A stretch of DNA of 64,000 nucleotides from Microterricola gilva (GCF_004217495.1 NZ_SHLC01000001.1:3472001-3536000), one strand, 5' to 3'; counted from the first letter of the stretch, positions 1-9,498 are shown. Notes: generated by a model not told the origin, from the sequence alone. Numbers and translations are program-made.

Positions 1-346
1 CCATGGCGTTCCACGTGGGCAACAGGCTCTTGAGCATGCGTGCGCGACGCATCTCGCGCAGCGCCCACTGCAGGCCCTCGGCATCCGGACCGTGCAGCCA
101 GAGCATGACGTCGGCGTCGGCACGGAGGCCGGACACGTCGTAGATGCCGCGGAGGGTCACGCCCTGCGCCTGGACCAGCGCGATGGTGTCATCGAGTTCG
201 TGCACGAAGTGCGGAACATCGTGGCCGTCGAAATCATCGGGGTTGTTCGGATCGCGGCGCAAGACGGCGAACAGAGTGTAACCCTGCGGCGATCCCTCGG
301 GTTCGAGCATGTCGGATGGGACCTGACGATCAGTCGGGGCAGTCAT
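1..346 (-). CDS. hemQ: Coproheme decarboxylase HemQ (ChdC), N-terminal part
   Basis: The first 115 codons of a chlorite-dismutase-fold protein run off the left edge. The protein starts MTAPTDRQVPSDM and contains GYTLFAVLRRDP and VTLRGIYDVSGLRADADVM, typical of actinobacterial HemQ. HemQ performs the last step of the coproporphyrin-dependent heme route, oxidative decarboxylation of coproheme to heme b. The ATG was chosen because family similarity begins shortly after it; it is preceded by a purine-rich AGGGG. The neighbouring hemY and hemE support the assignment. The catalytic half of the enzyme lies outside the window, so active-site residues cannot be checked. Confidence 0.88.
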   Translation of the reverse strand, partial: MTAPTDRQVPSDMLEPEGSPQGYTLFAVLRRDPNNPDDFDGHDVPHFVHELDDTIALVQAQGVTLRGIYDVSGLRADADVMLWLHGPDAEGLQWALREMRRARMLKSLLPTWNAM

Positions 347-389
347 GCCCCTAGTCTGCTCCGCTTTGCGCCGCGGGGCAAAAGCAGTG

Positions 390-701
390 TTAGTTCCGGA
401 CCGCGCGAATGATGGCCCAGACGCCGAGGCCGACGGCGGTCGCCGCCGCCAGAGCGACGGCACCGAGGGCGAGCGGGTTCTCTGCCGCCATGCGGCGCAC
501 GCGGGCGCCCGTGCGGTCGGCTGCGAGCCCGATCTGCTTGGGAACGTTGAGCTTGTCTTCGATGGCGTCGAGGGTTGCGGCGAGCTCTGCGCGTGCGCGC
601 GCGGCGTCGGCCTGCAACTCGGCCCGACTGCGGCGCGGCGCTTGCTGCTGCGCGGCGGCCGTGCTCGAGGCGGTCGCGCTGCTCTCAGGCGTGGCGGTCA
701 T
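390..701 (-). CDS. DUF3618 family small membrane protein
   Basis: A 103-aa protein beginning MTATPESSATASS. The central stretch SRAELQADAARARAELAATL followed by DAIEDKLNVPKQIG is the DUF3618 signature (arginine- and alanine-rich amphipathic helix). The C-terminus has one predicted membrane segment (about residues 78-98, rich in A, V and L). It overlaps the end of the holin-like gene upstream by 17 bp, so the two are probably translated together. DUF3618 proteins are often encoded next to holin-III and YtxH-like proteins in actinobacteria. Their function is not established; envelope or membrane stress is a guess from that company. Confidence 0.75.
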   Translation of the reverse strand: MTATPESSATASSTAAAQQQAPRRSRAELQADAARARAELAATLDAIEDKLNVPKQIGLAADRTGARVRRMAAENPLALGAVALAAATAVGLGVWAIIRAVRN

Positions 702-1110
702 ACGATCCCTCTCCCTTGAAGACGTCCATGTCACGGCGCAGATCGACGTCGAACTCGCTCTTGGCCAGGCCGGCCTGGATACGGCCGCGACCGATGAAGA
801 TCAGCAGAATGGCGAGCAGGAAGAGGATCCCGGCCACGATCAGCGCGGCCAGCCAGGCCGGAACGATGAGCGCGAACGCGAGCACGGCACAGGCGACGAG
901 CACTGCGAGTCCGAAGAAGGCGAACCCGGCGGCAACGGCCATGAGCGCAACGCCGAGGCCGATGCGCTGACCCTTCTCGCTGAGTTCGGCCTTGAACTGC
1001 TCGATCTCGGCGCGGACCAGGTCGACGAGCAACCCGGGAAGGTCGCCGATCAGCTCAAAGAGGGACCGCCTGTTCGCCGCCTTCAGTGGGTTTCCGTCAT
1101 GTTCGCTCAT
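685..1110 (-). CDS. Holin superfamily III-type (phage_holin_3_6) membrane protein
   Basis: A 141-aa protein with an N-terminal soluble stretch, SLFELIGDLPGLLVDLVRAE, then two long hydrophobic segments (about residues 48-75 and 80-106) separated by a short turn, and a charged C-terminal tail. This is the layout of the actinobacterial holin superfamily III, usually a housekeeping membrane protein rather than a phage lysis protein. GTG and ATG are adjacent at the start; ATG was chosen because a GGAAAGG lies upstream. The stop codon overlaps the DUF3618 gene. No lysin or other phage gene is nearby, so a lysis role is unlikely. Confidence 0.75.
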   Translation of the reverse strand: MSEHDGNPLKAANRRSLFELIGDLPGLLVDLVRAEIEQFKAELSEKGQRIGLGVALMAVAAGFAFFGLAVLVACAVLAFALIVPAWLAALIVAGILFLLAILLIFIGRGRIQAGLAKSEFDVDLRRDMDVFKGEGSYDRHA

Positions 1111-1143
1111 CACGCACGCACCTTTCCTGGCGATCGGATGCGA

Positions 1144-1557
1144 TCAGCCCTCGGCCTTCGGAGTGGTCTTGGCCGACTTCGCAGCCGTCGGCTTCGAAGC
1201 CGTCGGCTTCGTGGCGGTCGGCTTCGCTGTGGCCGGCTTCGCGGCGGTCGACGTCGCGCTCGCCTGGGCTGGAGTGGCGCCCTGGGTCGCGGTGTCTGAC
1301 GCCGTATCGGCCGCCGCCTTGCCCTGCTTGGTCGCCGCATTCACGAGCTTCTTCGCGTTGTCGAAGAAGGCGTCGGAGACGGTGCCGACCCTGGCGAGGG
1401 CGAAACCCTTGACCTGGTCGACGCCCTGCTGCACGAGCGGCGTGTTCCACACGCTCTGCGCGGCATCCTTGATCTGTTCGTATCGCTTGCGGCCGGCGCG
1501 CGTGCCGAGCACGTAGCCCACCGCCGCACCGGAAACGAAGAGAAGCTTGCCCTTCAT
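1144..1557 (-). CDS. YtxH-like membrane-anchored protein with Lys/Pro/Ala-rich tail
   Basis: A 137-aa protein. The N-terminus, MKGKLLFVSGAAVGYVLGTR, is a single glycine-rich membrane segment followed by AGRKRYEQIKDAAQSVWN, as in YtxH/YtxG-type general-stress proteins. The last 45 residues are low complexity, with repeats of (A)KPTA, resembling a histone-H1-like basic tail that could bind nucleic acid or simply be unstructured. It lies 33 bp upstream of the holin-like gene on the same strand, so the three small genes look like one operon. Family membership is moderately sure; function is unknown. Confidence 0.72.
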   Translation of the reverse strand: MKGKLLFVSGAAVGYVLGTRAGRKRYEQIKDAAQSVWNTPLVQQGVDQVKGFALARVGTVSDAFFDNAKKLVNAATKQGKAAADTASDTATQGATPAQASATSTAAKPATAKPTATKPTASKPTAAKSAKTTPKAEG

Positions 1558-1698
1558 GACACCCCGATCTGTTTCGCTGCTCTGCACAGCGTCGCCTTGC
1601 CTAGAGTAGCCCCGTTCCGGGCATCCCGAACCGGCGAAGTCGAAATATTCCATTTTCGAGATGCATCGGGGCGCGGCCTGCACTCCGCGCCGGTTCCC

Positions 1699-1731
1699 GC
1701 GCTGCGCGCCACGTGTTGTGGCGCACAGCGC
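1699..1731. repeat. Inverted repeat, 13-bp arms
   Basis: GCGCTGCGCGCCA pairs with TGGCGCACAGCGC around a 7-nt loop, with one mismatch. It stands between the YtxH-like gene and hemY. A related hairpin with TGGCGCACAGC lies just upstream of nucS. Confidence 0.6.
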
Positions 1732-1738
1732 AGAAGTT

Positions 1739-1810
1739 GGCGCAGTGAACGGCGCAGAGAACGGCGCAGTGAATGGCGCGGGGAACGGCGCGGCCCGCGG
1801 CGCGGCGCGG
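1739..1810. repeat. 12-bp tandem repeat, six units
   Basis: Six consecutive 12-mers all start with GGCGC. Units 1-4 are GGCGCAGTGAAC, GGCGCAGAGAAC, GGCGCAGTGAAT and GGCGCGGGGAAC; the last two are degenerate. The array ends exactly at the hemY stop codon. The region has no open frame I would defend. Confidence 0.85.
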
Positions 1811-3334
1811 CTAGAGGTGCACGAAGTGGCGGCGGATGCCGGAGGCGGCGGCCGTGGCATCCGGAATCACTGAGGCAAGCCCCGTGCCGCCCAGCCAGGA
1901 TCCCGTCGCGGCGAGCGTCGTCTCCTCCTCGAGCCGCGCGCGCAGGGCCGTGACCCGTTCCCGCTGGCCGATGGCGGCGTGCGAGAGTGCGTCGCGCCAC
2001 GGCGTGCGCGCCGAATCGACGAGCTGGGACGCGGCGAGCGGAACGCCGAGGATGGCGCTCGCGTCGCGCAGGGCGAGGGCGGTGAGCTCGGCGTCGTCGA
2101 GCGCCGCGCTCGGGCTCTCCTGCCCGAGACGGCCGTACGACAGGCGCACGACGTGACGCCCCGGCCCAGCTGCCTCGGCCAGCCACGCCCACTTCGCGGT
2201 GGAGTGGGTGAGCGCCTTCGCGGTGGTGCCTGGTGTGTCGGCGGCCACGAGCACGCCGGTACCGCGCGGAGCGCCATCGAGCTCCGGGGCGTCGAGCACG
2301 AGCGTGACGATCTCCACCGCGGAGCCGGAGGCCCATGCGGAATCGCTCGCCTCGCTCCACTCTGGCCGCGCCGCGGCCAGAAGACCGAGCGAGACGGTCG
2401 CGGGCGCGGCCAGGATGACGGTGCGGGCGGTGACCACGCGCTCGACCCGCTCGGTCACCGGTGTTTCGGTCGCCAGCGCGTCGGGCTCCGGCGCGTCGGA
2501 CTCGGGCGCGGGCCGCTCGGTCGCGGTCAGCGCCCACGTGCCGTCGGCGTTCTCACGCAGGCCCGTCACACGGGAGCCGAGGCGCAGCTCGGCGTCGAAG
2601 TGGGCGGCCTCGGCAAGCAGCGCGTCGACGAGGCGGTGCATGCCACCGCGGATGCCGCGCACGCCCGCTCCCGGCTTGGCGTCGCTCTTCAGCAGGGCAA
2701 CCGCCCCGGAGAGCGACCCGGCGCGGGTGAGCGCGGCGTTCAGCCCCGGTGCGACGACATCGACCTCGAGGTCGTGCGCGTCGGCCGAGTAGACACCGGA
2801 TGAGATGGGCGAGACGAGTCGGTCGAGCACGGCCTTGCCCATGCGCTGTTCGACGAGCTTGCCGAAGTTCTTCTCCGTGCCGATCGTGAGCACGGGGCGC
2901 AGGCGGTCGGAGTATGCGCGGATGGAGTTCTTCCAGCCGATCGCGGCGCGCACGTCATCGGCGAGGGGCGACGAGGGGATGCCGAGCAGCGAGAGCTTCG
3001 GCATCGGCACCGTGATGGCGTCCGTCCCGGTCAGCGGCGGCAGGCGCAGCCAGGCTCCTGCAGGGTTCGGATCGACGATCTCGCCGCCGAGCCCGAGCTC
3101 ACCGAGCAGCTCTGCCACGGAGTCGTTGCGGGTCGCGAAGCCCTCTGCACCGGTGTCGAGGCTCAGGCCGGCGAGCTCGGTGCGGCCGACGCAGCCGCCC
3201 GCGGCATCCGCGGCCTCGAGGATCAGCACCGAGAGTCCGAGCCTGGCGCAGGCGCGCGCGGCGACCAGACCGGCAACGCCGGCCCCGACGACGGCGACGT
3301 CAACGGTTGGCGCCGGGTTCTGCTCGGCGCTCAT
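1811..3334 (-). CDS. hemY: Coproporphyrinogen III oxidase, HemY/CgoX type (FAD)
   Basis: A 507-aa FAD-dependent oxidase. The N-terminal dinucleotide-binding motif [19 protein letters not shown] is followed by the FAD acidic residue in [11 protein letters not shown], and the C-terminal FAD motif [13 protein letters not shown] is present. Size and motifs fit the protoporphyrinogen/coproporphyrinogen oxidase family. In Gram-positive bacteria that carry hemQ the enzyme acts on coproporphyrinogen III, which is inferred here from the nearby hemQ. The start MSAEQNPAP was chosen because its ATG overlaps the hemE stop (ATGA), giving translational coupling; longer versions would extend into hemE with nonconserved sequence. 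A 12-bp tandem repeat begins directly after the stop. Confidence 0.9.
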   Translation of the reverse strand: MSAEQNPAPTVDVAVVGAGVAGLVAARACARLGLSVLILEAADAAGGCVGRTELAGLSLDTGAEGFATRNDSVAELLGELGLGGEIVDPNPAGAWLRLPPLTGTDAITVPMPKLSLLGIPSSPLADDVRAAIGWKNSIRAYSDRLRPVLTIGTEKNFGKLVEQRMGKAVLDRLVSPISSGVYSADAHDLEVDVVAPGLNAALTRAGSLSGAVALLKSDAKPGAGVRGIRGGMHRLVDALLAEAAHFDAELRLGSRVTGLRENADGTWALTATERPAPESDAPEPDALATETPVTERVERVVTARTVILAAPATVSLGLLAAARPEWSEASDSAWASGSAVEIVTLVLDAPELDGAPRGTGVLVAADTPGTTAKALTHSTAKWAWLAEAAGPGRHVVRLSYGRLGQESPSAALDDAELTALALRDASAILGVPLAASQLVDSARTPWRDALSHAAIGQRERVTALRARLEEETTLAATGSWLGGTGLASVIPDATAAASGIRRHFVHL

Positions 3335-4512
3335 CGGCCGTGCACCAGTTCGACGACGCGGCTGAGCACGGTGGGGTCCGTCTCCGGCGGCACCCCGTGG
3401 CCGAGATTGAGCACGTGGGCCGGTGCGCTCTCGCCGCGACGCAGCACATCGCGCACGTGGGCCTCGAGCACCGGCCACGGCGCGCCGAGCAGCGCGGGGT
3501 CGACGTTGCCCTGCACCGGCACGTCGCCGCCGAGGCGACGGATGCCCTCGTCGATGGCCAGGCGGTAGTCGACGCCGACCACGTCGGCTCCGACGCGGTG
3601 CATGGCCGCGAGCAGCTCGCTCGTTCCGACGCCGAAGTGCACGATCGGAACGCGGTTCCAGACCCGCTCGGGATCGGCCGCCCCGTCGGTGCCGCGCTCG
3701 TAGTAGCCGAGGTCGCTGACGAAGCTCAGAGCGTGGGCGGATGCCGGGGCGACATGCTCCTCGTAGTCCTCAAGCGACAGCGCGCCGGCCCAGGAGTCGA
3801 AGAGTTGCGCGGCGCTGGCGCCGGCCAGGATCTGCGCGCGCAGGAAGCGCCCTGTCACCTCGGCGGTCCAGCGCATCAGCGCGGCCCAGGCCTCTGGCTC
3901 GGAGTGCATCAGGGCGCGGGCGGCGAGGTGGTCCTTCGACGGCCCGCCCTCGACGAGGTAGGCCGCGAGCGTGAACGGCGCTCCGGCGAAACCGATCAAG
4001 GGGGTTACAGATGCGGGCTCGCCGTCGACGCGGTGCGACGGCGCGATGTCGGCGAGTGCCGCGACGGTGCGCGCGACGGCCTCGGAGATCGGAGCCAGCG
4101 AAGCATCGAGAACGTCGGGGTCGAGGGCGGTGAGCTCGGCCACGTCGGCCGCGGTGCGCACGGCCTTGCCCATCACGGGCCCGCGGCCGGCCACGATCTC
4201 GACCTCGACGCCGACGAGCTTGAGCGGAACGACGATGTCGCTGAAGAAGATTCCGGCATCCACCCCGTGCCTGCGCACGGGCTGCAGCGTGATCTCACTG
4301 GCCAGGGCAGGGTCGAGGCAGGCGTCGAGCATCTTCGTGCCGACGCGCAGTTCGCGGTACTCGGGCAGCGAGCGCCCGGCCTGGCGCATGAACCAGACCG
4401 GCGTCACCTCTGGCCGGTCGCCGCGGTAGGCGCGGATCAGGCGCGAGCGGCTGGTGAGGCCGGTGGCGAGGGGGTGCTGAGGCGGCAGAGTCTGGCGAGC
4501 GTCGTGGTTCAC
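3331..4512 (-). CDS. hemE: Uroporphyrinogen decarboxylase
   Basis: A 393-aa enzyme that decarboxylates the four acetate chains of uroporphyrinogen III to give coproporphyrinogen III. The family signature appears as [16 protein letters not shown] at residues 39-53. Other conserved stretches are [33 protein letters not shown] and the C-terminal LNLGHGV. The GTG start (NHDARQ follows) leaves an N-terminal extension of about 25 residues compared with the usual length near 350. GACAAT lies 6 nt before the GTG, similar to the leaderless pattern seen elsewhere in the window, but a later start cannot be excluded. It overlaps hemY and diverges from hemA. Confidence 0.92.
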   Translation of the reverse strand: MNHDARQTLPPQHPLATGLTSRSRLIRAYRGDRPEVTPVWFMRQAGRSLPEYRELRVGTKMLDACLDPALASEITLQPVRRHGVDAGIFFSDIVVPLKLVGVEVEIVAGRGPVMGKAVRTAADVAELTALDPDVLDASLAPISEAVARTVAALADIAPSHRVDGEPASVTPLIGFAGAPFTLAAYLVEGGPSKDHLAARALMHSEPEAWAALMRWTAEVTGRFLRAQILAGASAAQLFDSWAGALSLEDYEEHVAPASAHALSFVSDLGYYERGTDGAADPERVWNRVPIVHFGVGTSELLAAMHRVGADVVGVDYRLAIDEGIRRLGGDVPVQGNVDPALLGAPWPVLEAHVRDVLRRGESAPAHVLNLGHGVPPETDPTVLSRVVELVHGR

Positions 4513-4752
4513 GTGGCCATTGTCTCGCACCCGGCTGCGCGCCGTCTCGGAGCCGCCGCCGGAGGCCGGTGGGCGCGGCATCCGCGGCCGCAGGATGCGG
4601 CATCCGCCCGGGCGCCAACAGCACGACGGGAGGCCTTCGGCGCGACCGGCGGCCGCTGCCGTGAAACGTGGCCTCCCCCGCCCACTTTCACCTCCCGTCA
4701 CGTCGTGCCATCTGCGGTCAGGCTGCTGCCAGCAAGCGGCTTCGACGAGCTG

Positions 4753-4758
4753 TAGAAT
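4753..4758 (+). promoter_or_regulatory. -10 hexamer TAGAAT for hemA, leaderless type
   Basis: TAGAAT is followed by 6 nt and then the GTG start codon of hemA, so transcription would begin at or next to the start codon. No Shine-Dalgarno sequence is possible with that spacing, and the -35 region is weak. Confidence 0.5.
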
Positions 4759-4764
4759 TCTCAG

Positions 4765-6135
4765 GTGCTCATCTGCCTCTCTGCGAGTCACAAGAACTCT
4801 CACTTCGATCTGCTCGAACAGCTCTCTGTCGACGCGGCGGCCATGGGCGAGCGCATCGTGAGCGAACACCGCGCGCTTCCCGGGGCTCCGGCCCTGCAGG
4901 GCGCCGTCGTCGTTGCCACCTGCAACCGCTTCGAGACCTACCTCGATCTCGACGCCCCCTTCGGCCAGTCACCCCTGCCCACCGTGTTCGCCGCGATCGA
5001 CGCGGTCAGCGCCAGCACCGGGGTGAGCAGCGAGGTGCTGCGCGACAGCCTGCAGCTCGTGCACGGCAACGGCGTGGCCGAGCACCTCTTCGCCGTCTCG
5101 GCCGGCCTCGAATCCGTCGTCGTCGGCGAGGGCGAGATCGCCGGCCAGGTTCGCCGCTCTCTGGAGCAGGCACGCACAGCCGGAACGACGAGCCCCGAGC
5201 TGGAGCGCCTCTTCCAGCGCGCATCGCAGACCTCGCGCGGCGTCAAGAACCGCACCGGCATCGGCTCGGCCGGCCGCTCCCTCGTCCGACTCTCGCTCGA
5301 ACTCGCCGAGAGCCGTGTCAGCGACTGGGCCGAGACGAGCGTTCTGCTCGTCGGCACCGGGCGCTACGCCGGTGCGTCGCTGGCCGCGCTGCGCGACCGC
5401 GGAGCCGAGAACGTGCGGGTCTACTCGCCGTCCGGCCGGGCGGAGCGCTTCGCAACCAACCACGGCATCCTGCCCGTCGCGCACGCCGATTTCGCGGGCG
5501 TCGCGGCATCCGTCGACCTCATCGTGACCTGCACGACCGCCGAGACCCACGTCGTCGACGCCGCCCTGCTCAGCGCCGGCCGCGAGGCAGCGGCAACGCC
5601 GAGCGCCCGCCAGTTGCTGATCGACCTCGGCCTGCCGCGCAACATCGACCCCGATGTGGCCGAGCTGACCGGCGTCGAACTGCTCGACCTCGAGACGATC
5701 AGCATCCACGCGCCGCTCGAGGAGCTGAACGCCACGCAGGAGGCCCGCGCCATCGTCGGCAAGGCCGCCCGCACCTTCACGAAGGTCGCGGAGGAGCAGT
5801 CACTCGCCCCCGCCGTCGTCGCGCTCCGCAGCCACGTCTTCGACCTCCTCGACGCCGAGATCGCCCGCGCGCAGAGCAAGGGCGATCCGGACGGACGCAT
5901 CGAGCAGTCGCTGCGCCACCTCGCCGGGGTGCTGCTGCACACGCCCATGGTGCGCTCCCGCGAGCTCGCCCGCGACGGCGAGCAGCAGGCTTGGCTCGAC
6001 GGCCTTGACGCCCTCTTCGGCCTGAAGATCGAGACCCCGGATGCCGCACGCGCCGGTTCCGACATCCCGAGCATCACGGGCACCGCGGCCGGTTGCCCGG
6101 TCGGCGGCGACCGCCTGCGCGCGGCCAACGACTAG
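4765..6135 (+). CDS. hemA: Glutamyl-tRNA reductase
   Basis: A 456-aa enzyme that reduces glutamyl-tRNA(Glu) to glutamate-1-semialdehyde with NADPH, the first committed step of C5 tetrapyrrole synthesis. The N-terminal catalytic domain has [12 protein letters not shown] with the nucleophilic Cys53. [18 protein letters not shown] and the NADPH-domain motif [17 protein letters not shown] follow, and the C-terminal dimerisation helix region includes [13 protein letters not shown]. The GTG start gives the family-typical [11 protein letters not shown] opening. It diverges from hemE across about 250 bp, so both promoters lie in that gap. The gene seems complete; the hydrophilic tail ending in RLRAAND is not unusual. 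Confidence 0.96.
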   Translation: MLICLSASHKNSHFDLLEQLSVDAAAMGERIVSEHRALPGAPALQGAVVVATCNRFETYLDLDAPFGQSPLPTVFAAIDAVSASTGVSSEVLRDSLQLVHGNGVAEHLFAVSAGLESVVVGEGEIAGQVRRSLEQARTAGTTSPELERLFQRASQTSRGVKNRTGIGSAGRSLVRLSLELAESRVSDWAETSVLLVGTGRYAGASLAALRDRGAENVRVYSPSGRAERFATNHGILPVAHADFAGVAASVDLIVTCTTAETHVVDAALLSAGREAAATPSARQLLIDLGLPRNIDPDVAELTGVELLDLETISIHAPLEELNATQEARAIVGKAARTFTKVAEEQSLAPAVVALRSHVFDLLDAEIARAQSKGDPDGRIEQSLRHLAGVLLHTPMVRSRELARDGEQQAWLDGLDALFGLKIETPDAARAGSDIPSITGTAAGCPVGGDRLRAAND

Positions 6136-6150
6136 CACGATCGGACGGCG

Positions 6151-6879
6151 ATGAGCTCGGCACCGGACACCACCCCTGACCTCGCAGCGCCGGCGCCCGG
6201 TCTGCCCGATTCCGCGGAGGCCCCGACTCCCCCTCCGGGCTACTTCCACGGCTTCCCCTTCGACAGCGGCCCGCTCGCGATCGCGCCCATCCAGACCGAA
6301 CGGCTCATCCTGCGCCCGCTCACGGTCGACGATGTCGCCGACGTGTGGGAGTACCAGCGGCTCGACGAGGTGCTGCGCTACATCCCCTGGCCGCGCCGCA
6401 CCGCCGAGGAGGGCGCGGCCCACACCCGGCGCCGCGCCGAGTTGCGCACGCTCGACGGCACCGCGGACAGCGCCATCTTCCTGGCCTGCGAGCTGGCCGC
6501 GGACGACGAGCGGGTGGCAGGAAGCGCCGGCCGCGTGATCGGCGACGTCATGCTGCGCCTCAGCAGCGTCGAGACGGCCGAGCTCGAGATCGGCTGGGTG
6601 TTCCACCCCGACTTCGCCGGCAGGGGCTACGCAACCGAGGCGGCGGAGGCCACGCTGCGCCTCGCCTTCGACGGCATCGGCGCCCACCGCGTCATCGCCA
6701 ACCTCGACCCGCGCAACGAGGCATCCGCCCGGCTGTGCGTGCGGCTCGGCCTGCTGCACGAGGCGACCCTGCGCGAGTCGTACTGGGACAAGGGCGAGTG
6801 GAGTGACACCGGCATCTACGGGATGATCGCGCACGAGTGGCGCGCCCGCGAAGACACCCCGGCGCCGCACACACCCTGA
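6151..6879 (+). CDS. GNAT N-acetyltransferase (RimJ/RimL-like)
   Basis: A 242-aa protein of the Acetyltransf_3 type. TERLILRPLTVDDVADVW is the usual opening of the domain (about residue 49). The acetyl-CoA-binding region is seen in ELEIGWVFHPDFAGRGYATE, and the end of the fold in RVIANLDPRNEASARLCVRL followed by GLLHEATLRESYW. A proline-rich leader of about 40 residues precedes the domain. It starts 15 bp after hemA and is probably cotranscribed with it, but nothing links its substrate to heme. Members acetylate proteins, antibiotics or small amines; the substrate cannot be predicted. Confidence 0.85.
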   Translation: MSSAPDTTPDLAAPAPGLPDSAEAPTPPPGYFHGFPFDSGPLAIAPIQTERLILRPLTVDDVADVWEYQRLDEVLRYIPWPRRTAEEGAAHTRRRAELRTLDGTADSAIFLACELAADDERVAGSAGRVIGDVMLRLSSVETAELEIGWVFHPDFAGRGYATEAAEATLRLAFDGIGAHRVIANLDPRNEASARLCVRLGLLHEATLRESYWDKGEWSDTGIYGMIAHEWRAREDTPAPHTP

Positions 6880-6940
6880 GAGCCGCCGGATCACCGCTGC
6901 TCGCCGTAGCGCGGGGTTGCGCGGGGTTGCGCGGGGCCGC

Positions 6941-6998
6941 GCGCCAAAAACCGCGTTACGCGGTAGTTGTTTCTACGGCATAACGCGGCTTCTGGCGC
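6941..6998. repeat. Long imperfect inverted repeat, 26-bp arms
   Basis: The two arms (6941-6966 and 6973-6998) pair at 22 of 26 positions around a 6-nt loop; the cores are CCGCGTTA and TAACGCGG and the ends GCGCCA and TGGCGC. It lies between the GNAT gene and the convergent glyS. There is no T-run, so it may be a small repeat element rather than a simple terminator. Confidence 0.7.
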
Positions 6999-7057
6999 TC
7001 AGGGCAACAATGCCCACCAACGCAACAACCCCGAGATCGCGTCGCGTTCCCGGGGTT

Positions 7058-7118
7058 GCCTTGGTTAAGGCTGCCGCCTTTCGCCTGGCGGCGAATTGAT
7101 CCACTGGATCAATTCGCC
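7058..7118. repeat. Repeat-family fragment plus perfect 14-bp palindrome after glyS
   Basis: GGCGAATTGATCCA and TGGATCAATTCGCC form a perfect stem with a 1-nt centre, 1 bp beyond the glyS stop, and could end glyS transcription. The adjoining GGCTGCCGCCTTTCGC with CCTTGG belongs to a repeat family also found near 10.87 kb and 20.8-21.0 kb. Confidence 0.7.
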
Positions 7119-7119
7119 G

Positions 7120-8505
7120 TTAGGCGCCCTTCAGGCGCTCGGCGAGGTATGTGTACAGCGTCGCGAGCGGCACGCGCTCCTGCTGCATGGTGTCGCGGTC
7201 ACGCACGGTCACGGCCTGGTCGTCGAGCGAGTCGAAGTCGACCGTGATGCAGAACGGGGTGCCGATCTCGTCCTGGCGGCGGTAGCGGCGGCCGATGGCG
7301 CCGGCGTCGTCGAAGTCGATGTTCCAGCTCTGGCGCAGCTCGGCGGCGAGGTCACGCGCCATCGGCGAGAGACGCTCGTTGCGCGACAGCGGCAGGATGG
7401 CGGCCTTGATCGGTGCCAGGCGCGGGTCGAGCTTGAGCACGGTCCGGGTGTCGACGCCGCCCTTCGCGTTCGGCACCTCCTCCTCGTGGTACGCGTCAAC
7501 GAGGAACGCCATCAGCGAGCGGGTGAGGCCGGCGGCCGGCTCGATGACGTAGGGCGTCCAGCGCTCATTCTTCGTCTGGTCGAAGAAGGAGAGGTCCTTG
7601 CCCGACTTCTCGGAGTGGGTCTTCAGGTCGAAGTCGGTGCGGTTCGCGATGCCCTCGAGCTCGCCGAACTCGCTGCCGGTGAAGCCGAAGCGGTACTCGA
7701 TGTCGACGGTGCGCTTGGAGTAGTGCGAGAGCTTCTCCTTCGGGTGCTCGAAGAAGCGCAGGTTCTCCGGGCTGATGCCGAGACCGGTGTACCAGCTCAT
7801 GCGCTGTTCCATCCAGTACTCCTGCCACGTCTCGTCGGTTCCGGGCTCGACGAAGAATTCCATCTCCATCTGCTCGAACTCACGGGTGCGGAAGATGAAG
7901 TTTCCTGGTGTGATCTCGTTGCGGAAGCTCTTGCCGATCTGGCCGATGCCGAACGGGGGCTTGAGGCGAGAGGCCTGCAGCACGTTGGCGAAGTTCACGA
8001 AGATGCCCTGCGCCGTCTCCGGGCGGAGGTAGTGCATTCCCGACTCGTCGTCGACCGGGCCGAGGAAGGTCTTCAGCAGGCCGGAGAACGCGCGCGGCTC
8101 CGTCCAGGTGTGGCGGTTGCCGCAGTTGGGGCAGGCGATGTCGTCGAGGCCGTTCTCGGGCGCGCGGCCCTTCTTCTCCTCGTACTCCTCTTCCAGGTGG
8201 TCGGCGCGGAAGCGCTTGTGGCAGCTCTGGCACTCGACCAGCGGGTCGCTGAAGACCTCGACGTGTCCGGATGCCTCCCACACCTGCTTGGGCAGGATCA
8301 CGCTGGAGTCGAGGCCGACGACGTCGTCGCGGCTCTGCACCATGAAGCGCCACCACTGGCGCTTGATGTTCTCCTTGAGCTCGGTGCCGAGCGGCCCGTA
8401 GTCCCAGGCCGAGCGCGAACCCCCGTAGATCTCACCGGCCTGGAAAACGAATCCGCGGTGGCGGGCGAGGGCGATGACGGCGTCGAGACGGCTGGGTGCG
8501 GCCAT
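7120..8505 (-). CDS. glyS: Glycyl-tRNA synthetase, single-chain class II
   Basis: A 461-aa enzyme that charges tRNA(Gly) with glycine. The opening [20 protein letters not shown] and [20 protein letters not shown] are typical of the alpha2-type (GlyQS) enzyme of actinobacteria. Two CxxC pairs, CQSCHKRF and CPNCGNRH, form the zinc site. Class II motifs include [19 protein letters not shown] (motif 2 region) and [18 protein letters not shown] (motif 3 region). A GGAG precedes the ATG, and a possible -10 TAAACT lies about 55 bp upstream on the same strand. I see no T-box leader. It is monocistronic, with a palindrome right after its stop. Confidence 0.96.
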   Translation of the reverse strand: MAAPSRLDAVIALARHRGFVFQAGEIYGGSRSAWDYGPLGTELKENIKRQWWRFMVQSRDDVVGLDSSVILPKQVWEASGHVEVFSDPLVECQSCHKRFRADHLEEEYEEKKGRAPENGLDDIACPNCGNRHTWTEPRAFSGLLKTFLGPVDDESGMHYLRPETAQGIFVNFANVLQASRLKPPFGIGQIGKSFRNEITPGNFIFRTREFEQMEMEFFVEPGTDETWQEYWMEQRMSWYTGLGISPENLRFFEHPKEKLSHYSKRTVDIEYRFGFTGSEFGELEGIANRTDFDLKTHSEKSGKDLSFFDQTKNERWTPYVIEPAAGLTRSLMAFLVDAYHEEEVPNAKGGVDTRTVLKLDPRLAPIKAAILPLSRNERLSPMARDLAAELRQSWNIDFDDAGAIGRRYRRQDEIGTPFCITVDFDSLDDQAVTVRDRDTMQQERVPLATLYTYLAERLKGA

Positions 8506-8670
8506 GGTGGCTCCAATGGGGCGTGATCAGGGCGGAAGGGCCCGGCGAACAGTCTTCCTAGTTTACGGTGGGGGCGCCGCACCCCGCACCACGCCGGGGA
8601 CGCAAAGCCGGGTTCCCGGCCCCACGGTCGTAGGATCGAGCCACACCGCGATGGCGGAGCCGGGGGGCAT

Positions 8671-9498
8671 GTGTTGGACAGGCGGGGATTTCTGACGATC
8701 GGTGCGGCCGGAGCCGCACTGCTGCTGGCTTCGTGCGCCGCGGAGCCCGAGGTGCCGACATCCGCGCCTCACCCGCCGCGGCCCGCGCCGCGCCCCGTGC
8801 CAGCGCACCCGCCTGCCCCAGAGCCCGTCGTCACGCCACCGCCAGCGGCCCCGCAACTTGCGCGGGTTCCCGTCGGCGGCGGAACGCTGACCGAGCTGCC
8901 GGGTGACGGCCAGCTGCTTGCCTGGACAGCGGATGACGGCAGCAGCGCCGCCGTGATCGCGGCCTACGCCGCCTTCGCCGCCCAGAGCGGAACACGACTC
9001 ACGCTCTTCGTCACCGGCTGCTATGACGCGTGGGACGCCAATGCCGAGGCGCTGCGCCCGCTCGTCGCGTCCGGGCAGATCCAACTCGCCAATCACACGT
9101 GGTCGCACGCCGATCTCACCTCCCTGCCCGATGACGAGGTGCTCTCGGAGCTCCAGCGCACGCACGACTTCATCCACGAGACGTGGGGCGTCGACGCCAG
9201 ACCCTTCTTCCGGCCGCCATTCGGATACCACGACGAGCGCGTCGACGATCTTGCGGCGAGCATCGGCTACACGGTTCCGACCCTCTGGTACGGCACACTC
9301 TCCGACTCCGGGCTGATCACCGAACAGCAGGTGGTCGACTTCGCCACGCAGTGGTTCCTGCCACAGCACATCGTGATCGGCCACCTCAATTTCGACCCGG
9401 TCACGAAGGTCTTCCCGCAGCTGCTGGCGATCCTGCAGGAGCGCGGACTGCAGACCGTCACCCTGAACGACGTCTTCAGCAGCGAGCAGCACCCCTGA
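8671..9498 (+). CDS. Polysaccharide deacetylase (NodB) lipoprotein
   Basis: A 275-aa secreted lipoprotein. The N-terminus has a twin-arginine-like DRRGFL, then a hydrophobic stretch ending in the lipobox LLLAS-C with Cys22 as the lipidated residue, followed by a Pro-rich linker. The NodB domain runs from about residue 75: ADDG carries the catalytic and metal Asp pair (the usual TFDDG reads TADDG here), NHTWSHADL gives the two metal His, and RPPFGYHDERV gives the Arg/Pro motif. It probably removes acetyl groups from a cell-envelope glycan; the exact substrate is unknown. The GTG start follows a G-rich ribosome site; an ATG one base earlier is in another frame. Confidence 0.85.
   Translation: MLDRRGFLTIGAAGAALLLASCAAEPEVPTSAPHPPRPAPRPVPAHPPAPEPVVTPPPAAPQLARVPVGGGTLTELPGDGQLLAWTADDGSSAAVIAAYAAFAAQSGTRLTLFVTGCYDAWDANAEALRPLVASGQIQLANHTWSHADLTSLPDDEVLSELQRTHDFIHETWGVDARPFFRPPFGYHDERVDDLAASIGYTVPTLWYGTLSDSGLITEQQVVDFATQWFLPQHIVIGHLNFDPVTKVFPQLLAILQERGLQTVTLNDVFSSEQHP

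Noticed and set aside
685-1110. Prophage remnant suggested by the holin-like gene
   Set aside because: The holin-III family is a chromosomal membrane protein family in actinobacteria; no integrase, lysin, capsid or att site is present.
1739-1810. Possible CRISPR array
   Set aside because: Units are 12 bp with no spacers, and there are no cas genes. It is a simple tandem repeat.
8506-8670. T-box riboswitch upstream of glyS
   Set aside because: The leader is only about 50 nt from a likely -10 element and has no T-box core sequence.
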